From Bacteroidales bacterium (GTDB lineage Bacteria; Bacteroidota; Bacteroidia; Bacteroidales; UBA932): a stretch of 33,562 nucleotides of DNA. Where the stretch lies: NCBI GenBank assembly GCA_024398075.1, contig JAKSJM010000030.1, positions 1 to 33,562 on the forward strand, read 5' to 3'. This document shows positions 25,337-33,554 of this stretch, piece after piece. The notes under the pieces are model-generated. The model did no database searches. It was given only the letters and a program-made list of their open reading frames with translations, and had not been told where the DNA came from. A program made the position numbers and the translations under genes. How positions within the stretch are numbered: position 1 is the stretch's first letter; each line of letters begins with the position of its first letter.

Positions 25337-27609
25337 TACTTCAGAGTAAAAGGAATGGTCTGACGAATATCAGTAGCAGAAGCAGCTATGATAGCATTGA
25401 ACTCACCCTTCTCGCTCACCCAGGCATGCTTGGTCTCGTCGAAGAAACGCAGATCATCCTCACAGATGCTAAGCTCAACCTCCTTGGACTCACCAGGCTG
25501 GAGATATACCTTCTGGAATGCCTTGAGCTCCTTCTGAGGACGCTCAACAGAACACTCAGAATCAGAGATATAGAGCTGAACGAGCTCTGCACCAGCACGC
25601 TTACCTGTGTTCTTGACAGTAAGCTTGAAGGTAATAGAAGAGCTCTTCTTTGCGGTCTTTTCAGCCTCCACTGAAGTAGCGACTTCGCTCTGAACGCTCT
25701 TGATAGAATTAGCGCTTGCCTTGGCCTCACCCCACTCGAAGGTGGTGTAGCTAAGACCATGACCGAAAGCGAAAAGTGGCTTGACGTTCTTTGTATCAGC
25801 CCAGCGGTAACCAACAAGCAGACCCTCCTTATACTCAACGGTCTTCATCTCCTCAGGATATCCACCGAGAGAGTGAACACCAGTGTCGTCAAGGCTTACA
25901 GGGAAGGTGAATGGAAGGTGACCGGATGGGTTCACGTCGCCGAAGAGAACATCTGCGAGAGAGTTACCAGCCTGTGAACCGCCATACCATGACTCTACGA
26001 TAGCAGGAACCTGCTCAACCCAAGGCATAGCTACAGCATTGCCGGAAATGATGACCACTGCAAGCTTCTCATTTGCCTCAGCAAGTGCGGCAATGAGCTT
26101 GTCCTGAGCGTATGGAAGACCAAGCTCGCGACGGTCTGTACCCTCGCAATCCTGGTGATCAGCCTTGTTCAGACCACCGATGAAGATAACAGCGTCAGCC
26201 TCCTTTGCTGCAGCGACTGCGTCAGCGATGAGCTGCTCCTCAGAGCGTGCGTCGCGGAGGTCCTGGCCTGTGGTAACGCCATCATACGCGCCACCCACGT
26301 CACCGATGTAACCTCTCTCAAAGATGACCTCGGCAGCGTCACCCACGCGAGCCTTGATAGCCTCGAGCGGAAGCACCTCATGCTTGACCTTGAGTGAAGA
26401 AGAACCACCGCCTACGGTCATCATCTTCACTGCATTCTCACCCACTACGAGAAGTTTCTTGGTGCTTTCGAGGTCCACAGGAAGCACGTCGCCGTCATTC
26501 TTGAGAAGGACAATGCTCTCGTCACCGATTTTACGGGCAGCGGCAATGTGCTCGTCTGAGCAAAGAGCGCCAAAAGGCTTGTTTGGATTCATCGCAGTGC
26601 GCATCATAAGACGAAGCACTCGTGCAACCTTCTCATTGAGGATATCCTCAGAAGTCTCACCAGCGCGGAGCTTTGCGAGATATGGCTGAGCAAGGAAGTA
26701 GTTGTCATAAGCATTGGTCTTACCCATGGTGAGACCATCTGTCCAGGTACCGAACTCGAGGTCCATACCATTGGTAATGGCCTCGTCAGTGTCGTGAACG
26801 CCACCCCAGTCAGAGATGACCGCTCCATCAAATGCCCACTCACCCTTGAGGATGTCGTTCAGGATGTACTGGTTTGTACAGAGGTGCTGTCCCTTGTAGA
26901 GGTTATACGCTCCCATGATAGACCATGCGCCACCCTCGAGCACAGCAGCCTTGAAAGCAGGGAGATAGATCTCATAGAGGGCTCTGTCGCTGACTACTAC
27001 GTCGTAGCCATGACGGTTCTCTTCCATATTATTGAGGCAGAAATGCTTTACGCAGACTGCCACACCATTCTTCTGGACCTCCTGAACATAAGGTACAACC
27101 ATCTTTGATGCAAGATATGGGTCCTCACCCATGTACTCGAAGTTACGGCCACCGAGCGGAGTACGATAGATGTTCACACCAGGGCCAAGGAGAACGTCCT
27201 TCTCACGATAGCGGGCCTCTTCGCCGATAGACTTTCCGTAGAGAGCGGAAATCTCTGGATTCCAAGTAGCTGCGAGAGCGGTGAGGGCAGGGTAAGCCAC
27301 GCAAGAGTCGTTTGTCCAGCCGGCCTGTGACCACTCATCCCAGAGGACCTCAGCGCGGATGCCGTGAGGGCCGTCTGTGCACCAAAGCTCAGGAATGCCG
27401 AGACGAGGTACGCCGGCAGACGAGAACTTTGACTGAGCATGAATTACAGCAACCTTCTCCTCAAGTGTCATACGAGAGATTGCATCCTGGATTCTATCCT
27501 CCAGCGGAGCGTTCTGGTCAAGGTAGGTAGGGCCTGAGTACTTGACAGTCTGCTGGCATGCTATTGCGATCACGACAGCAGAGATAAGGGTTAATGCTTT
27601 CTTTATCAT
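25336..27609 (-). CDS. GH3 family beta-glucosidase lipoprotein
   Basis: This 757-residue GH3 enzyme has a likely lipidated Cys18 (IAIAC). The TIM barrel covers about residues 35-345, with nucleophile Asp267 in AVISDWGG and KHF at 188-190. The alpha/beta sandwich (about 365-590) contains acid/base Glu489 in DCEGTDRREL. A PA14 insert is absent. A fibronectin III-like domain covers about 665-757. I chose the ATG at 27609 (MIKKALTLIS), because the upstream ATG at 27645 lies inside the CotH gene and would bury the signal peptide. It lies 10 bp after CotH and overlaps the regulator start. It likely hydrolyses imported beta-gluco-oligosaccharides. It is only distantly similar to the other GH3 here, so the two may split linkages or chain lengths. 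Confidence 0.94.
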   Translation of the reverse strand: MIKKALTLISAVVIAIACQQTVKYSGPTYLDQNAPLEDRIQDAISRMTLEEKVAVIHAQSKFSSAGVPRLGIPELWCTDGPHGIRAEVLWDEWSQAGWTNDSCVAYPALTALAATWNPEISALYGKSIGEEARYREKDVLLGPGVNIYRTPLGGRNFEYMGEDPYLASKMVVPYVQEVQKNGVAVCVKHFCLNNMEENRHGYDVVVSDRALYEIYLPAFKAAVLEGGAWSIMGAYNLYKGQHLCTNQYILNDILKGEWAFDGAVISDWGGVHDTDEAITNGMDLEFGTWTDGLTMGKTNAYDNYFLAQPYLAKLRAGETSEDILNEKVARVLRLMMRTAMNPNKPFGALCSDEHIAAARKIGDESIVLLKNDGDVLPVDLESTKKLLVVGENAVKMMTVGGGSSSLKVKHEVLPLEAIKARVGDAAEVIFERGYIGDVGGAYDGVTTGQDLRDARSEEQLIADAVAAAKEADAVIFIGGLNKADHQDCEGTDRRELGLPYAQDKLIAALAEANEKLAVVIISGNAVAMPWVEQVPAIVESWYGGSQAGNSLADVLFGDVNPSGHLPFTFPVSLDDTGVHSLGGYPEEMKTVEYKEGLLVGYRWADTKNVKPLFAFGHGLSYTTFEWGEAKASANSIKSVQSEVATSVEAEKTAKKSSSITFKLTVKNTGKRAGAELVQLYISDSECSVERPQKELKAFQKVYLQPGESKEVELSICEDDLRFFDETKHAWVSEKGEFNAIIAASATDIRQTIPFTLK

Positions 27610-27619
27610 AAAAATGTGA

Positions 27620-29233
27620 TTATAGATTCTTGATGAGTTTGTCAAGCAGGGTGAGACGTTCTGAGTAGTTAGACCTGAGAGTCACGCACGCCTCATGGAA
27701 AGTCATGTTTTCATCTCCATTGATGATACTTCCACCATTCTGGCTTGCATCTTCAGCAGGGTTCCACATCTGGAAATTCTTTGCCGCTGAACGTTCCAGA
27801 AGCTTCTCACACTCAGACATATAGTCTGGAATGGCGCGTAATTCAGGAAGAAGCTCGTTCCATCTCTTCTGAACGAGATCAACGAAAGCAGGATCCTTGA
27901 AGAGACGGGCATACCAGATGGCATCCTTGTTTATGAAGCCTGTCTTCGCCTGAGGAGAAGTCTTGTAGCTGAGAACACCCCAGTCAAAATCCCAGAGCGG
28001 ACCAGCCACTATCTTGCCGCCCTCCTCGAAATGACAGTATACACTACCAGGATTAGACAGTTCATGATTACCCATCATCTCGAAGACGATCCAGTAGTCG
28101 ACATACGACTGTACATCCAGATACTTGGCGTAGCCCTTCTCAGGATCCTTAAAGTCAGCTCCATAGAGTACCTTGGCTGCCTGGTCGATGTAGTTCTTCG
28201 CATAGTTAAGCTGTGTCTGGGTAAGATCTTCCTCATCGGGATACTTTATGCCGAATGGGATGCAGTCACCCATCTGCCAGCACTTTCCATAGTAACTCTT
28301 CCACTGATATTTGTTGTCATAATGGAAGTCGCTTTCAAGAAGATATCCTTTATCCTCGTTGATATTCACTCTATTCTTGTCTACACGCACCTGCTCGATA
28401 AGGAGGTACATTCCGACATGTTTTCCATTCAGAACAAGTTCCACAGGGACACAATGAGGAGTCCAGGCAAGAGAGGTCTTCTGACCAAGGTGCATGGAAA
28501 CCATGTTTCGCATCATTGTACGGTCAAGGAAATTTGCAAGAAGAATCCACCTCTTATGCTTAGGCATACCGAGAACTGACTTTTTCTCATCAAGTTTGAA
28601 CACATAAGGCTTCTTAGGCCATGACCACGTGGTATTACCCCTACCCTTGATATGGCACACGACCTCCTCAAGATCTGGATACTCCTCGATGCCGTTGATG
28701 GAAACAGTACCATCAAGATAAACATCCTTCGAGGTGATAGGAGCCTTGTTATTTGTGTTGATATATACGACAGGGAGTCCCGTCTTGAACTCATTATCCA
28801 CCACCACATAATTGCTCTTGACGGTGAATGGTGTTGAGACAATGGAAGAAGATTCGCCAGTAAGACGTATGCCCAGGCGCACCTCGTCGCTGTAAATCTT
28901 TTCAATCTTTAGATCTTCAAGGATGGCTGAATAGGTGCCTTCTCCTGACTGCTTAACAGATGAGAGTTTGTAGTTGACAGGAGCCTTGCCGGTCTGATTC
29001 ACAAGATACACCTGACATGCTCCCGAATTAACATCAAAATTGAAAGAATAGTCTGCATCCTCAACAGTGAACTTCAGCTCTGCCATCTCACCAGGGGCGA
29101 TCTCTATCATGTCGGTCTGAACAAGAATACGGTTTAGAACCGGTTCTTCAGAAATGGGCTCAGGTTTATTGCAACCGCCTGCTAAAAGCATAAAAAACAG
29201 TGCAAAGACAAGATGCATAAGTGTTTTTTTCAT
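27620..29233 (-). CDS. CotH kinase family lipoprotein
   Basis: The family is named for spore-coat CotH, an atypical secretory-pathway protein kinase; bacterial surface members are poorly understood. The 537-residue protein has a lipobox LAGGC (Cys21) and an N-terminal Ig-like stretch (about 30-140). The CotH fold covers about 150-480. Conserved features are a glycine-rich HIKGRGNTTWSWPKKPY (194-210), Lys213, the region LLANFLDRTMMRN near 231, Glu280 in LIEQVRVDKNRVN, and the metal-binding-type GPLWDFDWG (411-419). These residues are consistent with an active ATP-dependent enzyme, although ATP outside the cell is an open issue. I chose the ATG at 29233 because it starts the signal peptide; the longer frame begins upstream of the promoter. 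It opens the CotH-GH3-regulator unit. Confidence 0.88.
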   Translation of the reverse strand: MKKTLMHLVFALFFMLLAGGCNKPEPISEEPVLNRILVQTDMIEIAPGEMAELKFTVEDADYSFNFDVNSGACQVYLVNQTGKAPVNYKLSSVKQSGEGTYSAILEDLKIEKIYSDEVRLGIRLTGESSSIVSTPFTVKSNYVVVDNEFKTGLPVVYINTNNKAPITSKDVYLDGTVSINGIEEYPDLEEVVCHIKGRGNTTWSWPKKPYVFKLDEKKSVLGMPKHKRWILLANFLDRTMMRNMVSMHLGQKTSLAWTPHCVPVELVLNGKHVGMYLLIEQVRVDKNRVNINEDKGYLLESDFHYDNKYQWKSYYGKCWQMGDCIPFGIKYPDEEDLTQTQLNYAKNYIDQAAKVLYGADFKDPEKGYAKYLDVQSYVDYWIVFEMMGNHELSNPGSVYCHFEEGGKIVAGPLWDFDWGVLSYKTSPQAKTGFINKDAIWYARLFKDPAFVDLVQKRWNELLPELRAIPDYMSECEKLLERSAAKNFQMWNPAEDASQNGGSIINGDENMTFHEACVTLRSNYSERLTLLDKLIKNL

Positions 29234-29255
29234 AATCAAATAGCTAGTTTTGACA

Positions 29256-29263
29256 CAAAAGTA
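29256..29263 (-). promoter_or_regulatory. -7 element of the CotH-GH3-regulator operon
   Basis: The minus strand reads TACTTTTG followed by TG, identical over ten bases to the susC -7 region. A -33 TTG is lacking at the usual distance, which suggests that an activator is needed. The leader would be about 20 nt. Confidence 0.6.
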
Positions 29264-29301
29264 GACATAAATAAGTAAACATACACACACGCGCACGAAA
29301 T

Positions 29302-29320
29302 AAGTGGGAATTTAGGTGGA
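29302..29320 (+). promoter_or_regulatory. Candidate operator: paired GTGG boxes upstream of CotH
   Basis: AAGTGGG at 29302-29308 and AGGTGGA at 29314-29320 form a direct repeat with a 12-bp period. The inner edge is 39 bp from the -7 element, against 36 bp for the pair upstream of susC. The boxes are in the same orientation relative to transcription in both places. Confidence 0.55.
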
Positions 29321-29390
29321 TAATTTTCTAAAAGAGTATAAACTACATTATTATATATCAAAGAGTTTACCCTAAAGCAATAAACAGTTT

Positions 29391-29398
29391 TAAGTGGA
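29391..29398 (+). promoter_or_regulatory. Solitary TAAGTGGA box
   Basis: An exact copy of the 8-mer found upstream of susC at 23657-23664, located between the CotH and uraA promoters. It could be an auxiliary regulator site or chance. Confidence 0.35.
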
Positions 29399-29498
29399 TT
29401 AATTAGACAGGATAAAATCTATGTAAAATGTTTAAAAAGACCATTTTAGACACATGTTGGCAGAAAAACCAATAAACGCAATAAAGATGTCATAATAC

Positions 29499-29529
29499 TT
29501 GGTAGAATCTCCAATTATAAGTATCTTTG
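29499..29529 (+). promoter_or_regulatory. Promoter of the nucleobase salvage operon
   Basis: TTG (29499-29501) and TATCTTTG (29522-29529) are separated by 20 bp, a full Bacteroidetes promoter match. The leader would be only about 20 nt, leaving no room for a purine riboswitch. Confidence 0.75.
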
Positions 29530-29555
29530 GATATCTAACTAACTAACCAAATACG

Positions 29556-30887
29556 ATGGGAAAAACAATCTCTGAGGGCATCTATGATGCCCGCACCCTC
29601 GGAAAAGGTAAAATGACCGTCCTCGGCATACAGCACCTTTTCGCCATGTTTGGAGCTACTGTACTTGTTCCAGTCATCACTGGACTGTCAGTCTCAGCTA
29701 CACTTCTATTTGCCGGACTCGGCACACTCATCTTCCACGTATGTACCAAATTCAAGGTACCTGCATTCCTCGGTTCATCCTTTGCTTTCCTTGGTGGCTA
29801 TGCAGCTGTTACCCAGATGGGTATGACACAGGGGCTCACACTTGCTGAGTCATTGCCTTACGCATGCATAGGTGTATTCAGCGCCAGCCTCCTCTACTTC
29901 GTGCTTGCAGGCCTTTTCGCTGCATTCGGAGTACAGAAGGTCATGAGGTTCTTCCCACCTATCGTCACAGGACCTATCATCATCGCGATTGGACTTACCC
30001 TGTCAGGATCAGCGATCAGCAACTGTTCGCAGAACTGGTGGATTGCTATCCTTGCCATCATCATCATCATCATTGCAAACATCTGGGGCAAGGGTATGAT
30101 AAAGATTGTGCCTATCCTCCTCGGAGTGCTCGGCTCATACATCGTAGCAGCATGCTTCGGCCTCGTAGACTTCACATCCGTTAAGGAGGCTGCATGGATC
30201 GGCGTTCCTTTCAAGATGCAGAACACAGCATTTGCAGTATTCAAGAATCCTAATTGGGGACTCGTAGTATCTGCGATCATTGCCATTCTCCCTATATCAC
30301 TCGCCACAATGGTAGAGCACATCGGCGACATGTGTGCCATCTCTTCCACCACTGGCAAGAACTACATCGAGGATCCAGGTCTTCACCGCACACTCATGGG
30401 TGACGGCCTCGCTACCGCACTCGCATCGCTCTTCGGAGCTCCTGCAAACACCACTTATGGAGAGAACACTGGTGTGCTTAACATCACCAAGGTATTTGAC
30501 CCTCGCGTGATTCGCATAGCAGCAGTATTTGCCATCATCCTCTCATTCTGCCCTAAGTTCTCAGCCCTCATCGGAGCGATGCCAGGAGCCACCATCGGTG
30601 GCGTGTCACTCGTGCTCTACGGTATGATCTCGGCAGTCGGTGTGCGCAATGTGGTAGAGAACCAGGTGGACTTCACAGAGTCTAGAAACCTTCTTATCGC
30701 TGCGATCATCCTCGTGCTCGCGATCGGTATCAAGTATGGTGCAAATGATGCCATCAGCATCGGTTTCACCACACTCAGCGGCCTTGCCGTGGCAGCACTC
30801 GTAGGCATCATCCTTAACGCAGTGCTCCCTGGAAACGACTATAACTTCGGCAAGAGCCTCGACACAAATAAGCCAGAGAACAAATAA
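29556..30887 (+). CDS. uraA: Uracil/xanthine permease, NCS2 family (UraA-like)
   Basis: This 443-residue inner-membrane nucleobase:proton symporter of the NCS2 family has about 14 hydrophobic segments. The sequence aligns closely with E. coli UraA. GLHRTLMGDGLATALASLFG and NTTYGENTGVLNIT (about 275-310) match it, and with a constant 13-residue offset Glu254 and Glu303 correspond to the uracil-binding Glu241 and Glu290. The position of UraA His245 is aspartate here (Asp258 in VEHIGD), which may alter proton coupling or substrate range. It is first in a four-gene plus-strand operon behind a consensus promoter, 15 bp before apt. Uracil is the best substrate guess; xanthine or another base is possible. 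Confidence 0.92.
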   Translation: MGKTISEGIYDARTLGKGKMTVLGIQHLFAMFGATVLVPVITGLSVSATLLFAGLGTLIFHVCTKFKVPAFLGSSFAFLGGYAAVTQMGMTQGLTLAESLPYACIGVFSASLLYFVLAGLFAAFGVQKVMRFFPPIVTGPIIIAIGLTLSGSAISNCSQNWWIAILAIIIIIIANIWGKGMIKIVPILLGVLGSYIVAACFGLVDFTSVKEAAWIGVPFKMQNTAFAVFKNPNWGLVVSAIIAILPISLATMVEHIGDMCAISSTTGKNYIEDPGLHRTLMGDGLATALASLFGAPANTTYGENTGVLNITKVFDPRVIRIAAVFAIILSFCPKFSALIGAMPGATIGGVSLVLYGMISAVGVRNVVENQVDFTESRNLLIAAIILVLAIGIKYGANDAISIGFTTLSGLAVAALVGIILNAVLPGNDYNFGKSLDTNKPENK

Positions 30888-30902
30888 TATAGTATAATAG
30901 AA

Positions 30903-31475
30903 ATGCACTACAAAGATCAATTAGCTTACTACAAGGACTTTCCGAAGAAAGGCATCACATTCGTGGACGTAGTTCCACTCACTATGGACAAGGAAGCATT
31001 GGCAGGCATCACACATGACCTCGCCAAGCTCATCACCACCCCGAATGTAGCGGCAGTGGAGGCTAGAGGCTTCCTGTTCGCGCCCGGCCTTATGTTCATC
31101 GACTCCACCGTACAGGCAGTAATCCCTATCAGAAAGAAGGGAAAGCTTCCATTTGCGGAGAATGACCTCGTGAAGGTAGCCATCACCAAGGAATACGGCG
31201 AAGACATCGTGGAGTATCGTCTCTCAGATATCGGAAGGGGCGTGCCTACAGGCGACACCTTCGAGCTCTCCCTCTTCGACGACATCCTCGCCACAGGCGG
31301 CACAGCACTCGGCATAGCCAATGCACTGAACGCCAGCAAGGTAGTGGTAGATGGCAAGGAATACAAAGTCCATGTGAAAGAGTTCGTCTTCGTAATCGAG
31401 ATCGAGGGCCTCGGCGGCAAGGAACTGCTCGAGACCGTCGCTCCAGTGCGTTCAATCCTTCAGGTAACAGAATAA
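30903..31475 (+). CDS. apt: Adenine phosphoribosyltransferase
   Basis: Apt converts adenine and PRPP to AMP in the cytoplasm. The 190-residue protein shows the family pattern: KDFPKKGITFVDVVPL at 11-26, VEARGFLFAP at 52-61, KEYGEDIVEY near 97, and the PRPP loop LFDDILATGGTALG with Asp126-Asp127 and Thr131-Gly-Gly-Thr134. The length is slightly above the 170-180 typical of Apt because of an insertion after residue ~145 (VVVDGKEYKVHVKEF). It lies 15 bp after uraA and 12 bp before the barrel gene, so it traps imported adenine as nucleotide. A related purine phosphoribosyltransferase specificity is possible but less likely. Confidence 0.93.
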   Translation: MHYKDQLAYYKDFPKKGITFVDVVPLTMDKEALAGITHDLAKLITTPNVAAVEARGFLFAPGLMFIDSTVQAVIPIRKKGKLPFAENDLVKVAITKEYGEDIVEYRLSDIGRGVPTGDTFELSLFDDILATGGTALGIANALNASKVVVDGKEYKVHVKEFVFVIEIEGLGGKELLETVAPVRSILQVTE

Positions 31476-31487
31476 ATCTTCAATACA

Positions 31488-32186
31488 ATGAAAAAACTTA
31501 TCTTCGTGATGGCAGCTGCCATCCTCGGCCTCTCACAGAGCGCCAAGGCACAGACAAACCTCCAGACTTTCTACGATTTCGGTAGAGAGCATGTCACAAC
31601 CACTCTCGAAATGTTCAAGGGAGACAACTTCGGAAACACCTTTTTCTTCGTTGATTACGACTATGCGACGAAGAACACTCCATCCGGCACATACATGGAG
31701 ATCGCACGATGCATCAACCTTTGGCAGGACAGCAAACTTGGTGCTCTTAGCCTTCAGGTAGAGTACAATGGTGGTCTCGGTATCTTCGAGCTCCCTGCAG
31801 GCTACGGCGGATTCGGTGTGAACAGCGCCTTCCTCGGAGGACTTGACTATTTCCTTCACAGCAGTGATTTCAGCAACACCCTTAACCTCAAGGTACTTTA
31901 CAAAAACATAAGAAACACCGCCCAGCAGGTTCCTCTCCAGCTCACTGCAGTCTGGGGATGCCAGAACATCCTCGGTCTCAAGGGACTGAACTTCTCAGGC
32001 TTCGCTGATGTATGGTGGGAGTCAAAGTGTGTATTCATCTCTGAGCCTCAGCTCTGGTACAACGTAGGCCAGCACTTCGGGGTAGACAACCTCAACATAG
32101 GTGGCGAGGTAGAGTTCTCATACAACTTCGCAGGCGTAGACGGATTCAAGTGCCGTCCTTGCCTCGGTACCAAGTGGGTATTCTAA
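31488..32186 (+). CDS. DUF5020 family outer-membrane beta-barrel (Tsx-like)
   Basis: The 232-residue protein has a clear signal peptide (MKKLIFVMAAAILGLSQSAKA, residues 1-21), then alternating hydrophobic strands and a C-terminal aromatic TKWVF typical of outer-membrane barrels. The overall form, starting NLQTFYDFGREH and including MEIARCINLW, matches DUF5020, a family related to the nucleoside channel Tsx. Length and strand number (about 12) also fit Tsx. It sits between apt and a purine permease, 12 bp from each, which supports a role as outer-membrane pore for nucleosides or nucleobases. Function is inferred from context and family. Confidence 0.82.
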   Translation: MKKLIFVMAAAILGLSQSAKAQTNLQTFYDFGREHVTTTLEMFKGDNFGNTFFFVDYDYATKNTPSGTYMEIARCINLWQDSKLGALSLQVEYNGGLGIFELPAGYGGFGVNSAFLGGLDYFLHSSDFSNTLNLKVLYKNIRNTAQQVPLQLTAVWGCQNILGLKGLNFSGFADVWWESKCVFISEPQLWYNVGQHFGVDNLNIGGEVEFSYNFAGVDGFKCRPCLGTKWVF

Positions 32187-32198
32187 TAAAAGACAGTC

Positions 32199-33500
32199 AT
32201 GACACCATTCCTCGAAAAAGCGTTCGGATTTGACAGCAAGAAGCATTCAGTCCGCACTGAGATAGTGGCAGGTATCACTACCTTCCTTACCATGGCATAT
32301 ATCCTGGCTGTAAATCCAGGAATCTTCAGCGCCCTTGAGGGCATGCCAAACGGAGCTGTATTCACAGCTACAGCATTGGCATCCATCATCGGTACACTCG
32401 TGATGTCGCTCTATGCGAAGAAGCCTTTCGGACTTGCTCCGGGCATGGGCCTCAACGCATTCTTCGTGTTCACCGTCTGCCTTGGAATGGGCTACACCTG
32501 GCAGTTCGCACTCACAGCCATCCTCATCGAAGGTATCATCTTCATCATTCTCTCTGCCACCAAGGTGCGCGAGATGATCGTGAACGCCATCCCTGTATCG
32601 CTGAAGAATGCGATCGGTGCCGGTATCGGTATCTACATCGCTTTCATTGGCTTGCAGAATGCCGGCATCATTGCAAATGACGACTCTACCCTCGTGACCC
32701 TTGGCAACCTCAAGAGCATGGAGAGCCTTCTCTTCATCATTGGACTTTTAGCCACCTCTGCACTCGTGCTTCTGAAAGTTAAGGGCGGCATCCTCATCGG
32801 CATGCTCGCCACCACCATCATCGGCATCCCTATGGGCATCACTCATTTCAATGGTGTAGTGTCGCTTCCACAGAGCATCGCGCCTATTTTCTTCAAGTTC
32901 GAGTGGTCATCGATACTCTCTTGGGACATGCTTGCAGTCGTGCTGACCTTCCTCTTCATCGACATGTTCGACACCATCGGTACCGTAGTCGGAGTATCAG
33001 TGAAGTCAGGTATGGTGGATAAGGAAGGCCATGTAGACGGCGTAAACAAGATCCTCATGGCAGACGCCGTAGCTACCACCGTCGGCTCAGCACTCGGTGC
33101 CTCTACTACCACCACCTACATCGAGAGCGCATCTGGTGTAGCAGAGGGCGGCCGTACCGGTCTCACCTCATTCACCATCGCAGTGTGCTTCGCGCTCGCG
33201 CTCCTCTTCTCGCCTGTATTCCTCGCAATGCCTAGCGCAGCGACAGGAGCAGTGCTCGTGATCGTCGGTGTGATGATGATGTCACCTATCAAGGACATCG
33301 ACTGGAATGACTATTCAGAGGCTATCCCTGCATTCATCACCGCCATCATGATGCCTCTTACCTATAGCATTGCCAATGGTATCCTCCTCGGTATCATCTC
33401 ATACGTTATTCTCAACGCATGTGCCGGCAAGTTCAAGAAGATCAGCGTCACCATGTGGATACTCGCTGTACTCTTCGTACTTAGATACATATTCATGTAG
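32199..33500 (+). CDS. Guanine/hypoxanthine-type permease, NCS2 family (AzgA/PbuG group)
   Basis: This 433-residue inner-membrane purine permease belongs to the AzgA-like branch, which includes PbuG and the E. coli AdePQ/GhxPQ transporters. Typical marks are EIVAGITTFLTMAYILAVNP near residue 22, KPFGLAPGMGLNAFF near 73, LTFLFIDMFDTIGTVVGV near 248, and ASTTTTYIESASGVAEGGRTGLTS near 302. About 12-14 hydrophobic segments are visible. It is the last gene of the operon, 12 bp after the DUF5020 gene, and is followed by a strong terminator. Whether it prefers adenine, guanine or hypoxanthine cannot be told from sequence; apt in the same operon makes adenine plausible. Confidence 0.93.
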   Translation: MTPFLEKAFGFDSKKHSVRTEIVAGITTFLTMAYILAVNPGIFSALEGMPNGAVFTATALASIIGTLVMSLYAKKPFGLAPGMGLNAFFVFTVCLGMGYTWQFALTAILIEGIIFIILSATKVREMIVNAIPVSLKNAIGAGIGIYIAFIGLQNAGIIANDDSTLVTLGNLKSMESLLFIIGLLATSALVLLKVKGGILIGMLATTIIGIPMGITHFNGVVSLPQSIAPIFFKFEWSSILSWDMLAVVLTFLFIDMFDTIGTVVGVSVKSGMVDKEGHVDGVNKILMADAVATTVGSALGASTTTTYIESASGVAEGGRTGLTSFTIAVCFALALLFSPVFLAMPSAATGAVLVIVGVMMMSPIKDIDWNDYSEAIPAFITAIMMPLTYSIANGILLGIISYVILNACAGKFKKISVTMWILAVLFVLRYIFM

Positions 33501-33515
33501 TTCGTCTACAATCGA

Positions 33516-33554
33516 GTAGGAGGAAAACGAAAGTTTTCTTCCTACTTTCGTTTT
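33516..33554 (+). terminator. Intrinsic terminator of the nucleobase operon
   Basis: GTAGGAGGAAAAC (33516-33528) pairs with GTTTTCTTCCTAC (33533-33545) through 13 pairs, including one G-T wobble, around a GAAA tetraloop. TTTCGTTTT follows. It begins 16 bp after the permease stop. A second, mutually exclusive 12-bp stem (33522-33533 with 33545-33556) is also possible. Confidence 0.88.

Larger units (their letters stand above)
29234..29555. other. Divergent intergenic region between the CotH and uraA operons
   Basis: This AT-rich gap of about 320 bp holds no gene. It contains the candidate CotH promoter near its left edge, three GTGGA-type boxes, and the uraA promoter near its right edge. The middle part (about 29325-29385 and 29405-29490) shows nothing else I can name. 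Confidence 0.8.

Noticed and set aside
12539-27609. Two GH3 genes as a recent duplication
   Set aside because: They differ in length, in the acid/base loop and in most of their sequence, so they are separate GH3 subgroups.
27610-27645. A longer GH3 start at 27645
   Set aside because: It overlaps the end of the CotH gene and places a polar stretch before the lipoprotein signal.
29530-29555. A possible purine riboswitch before uraA
   Set aside because: The leader from the consensus promoter is only about 20 nt, too short for an aptamer.
30056-30073. A run of ATC trinucleotides, a possible microsatellite
   Set aside because: It encodes an isoleucine-rich membrane helix of UraA and is in frame, so it needs no repeat explanation.
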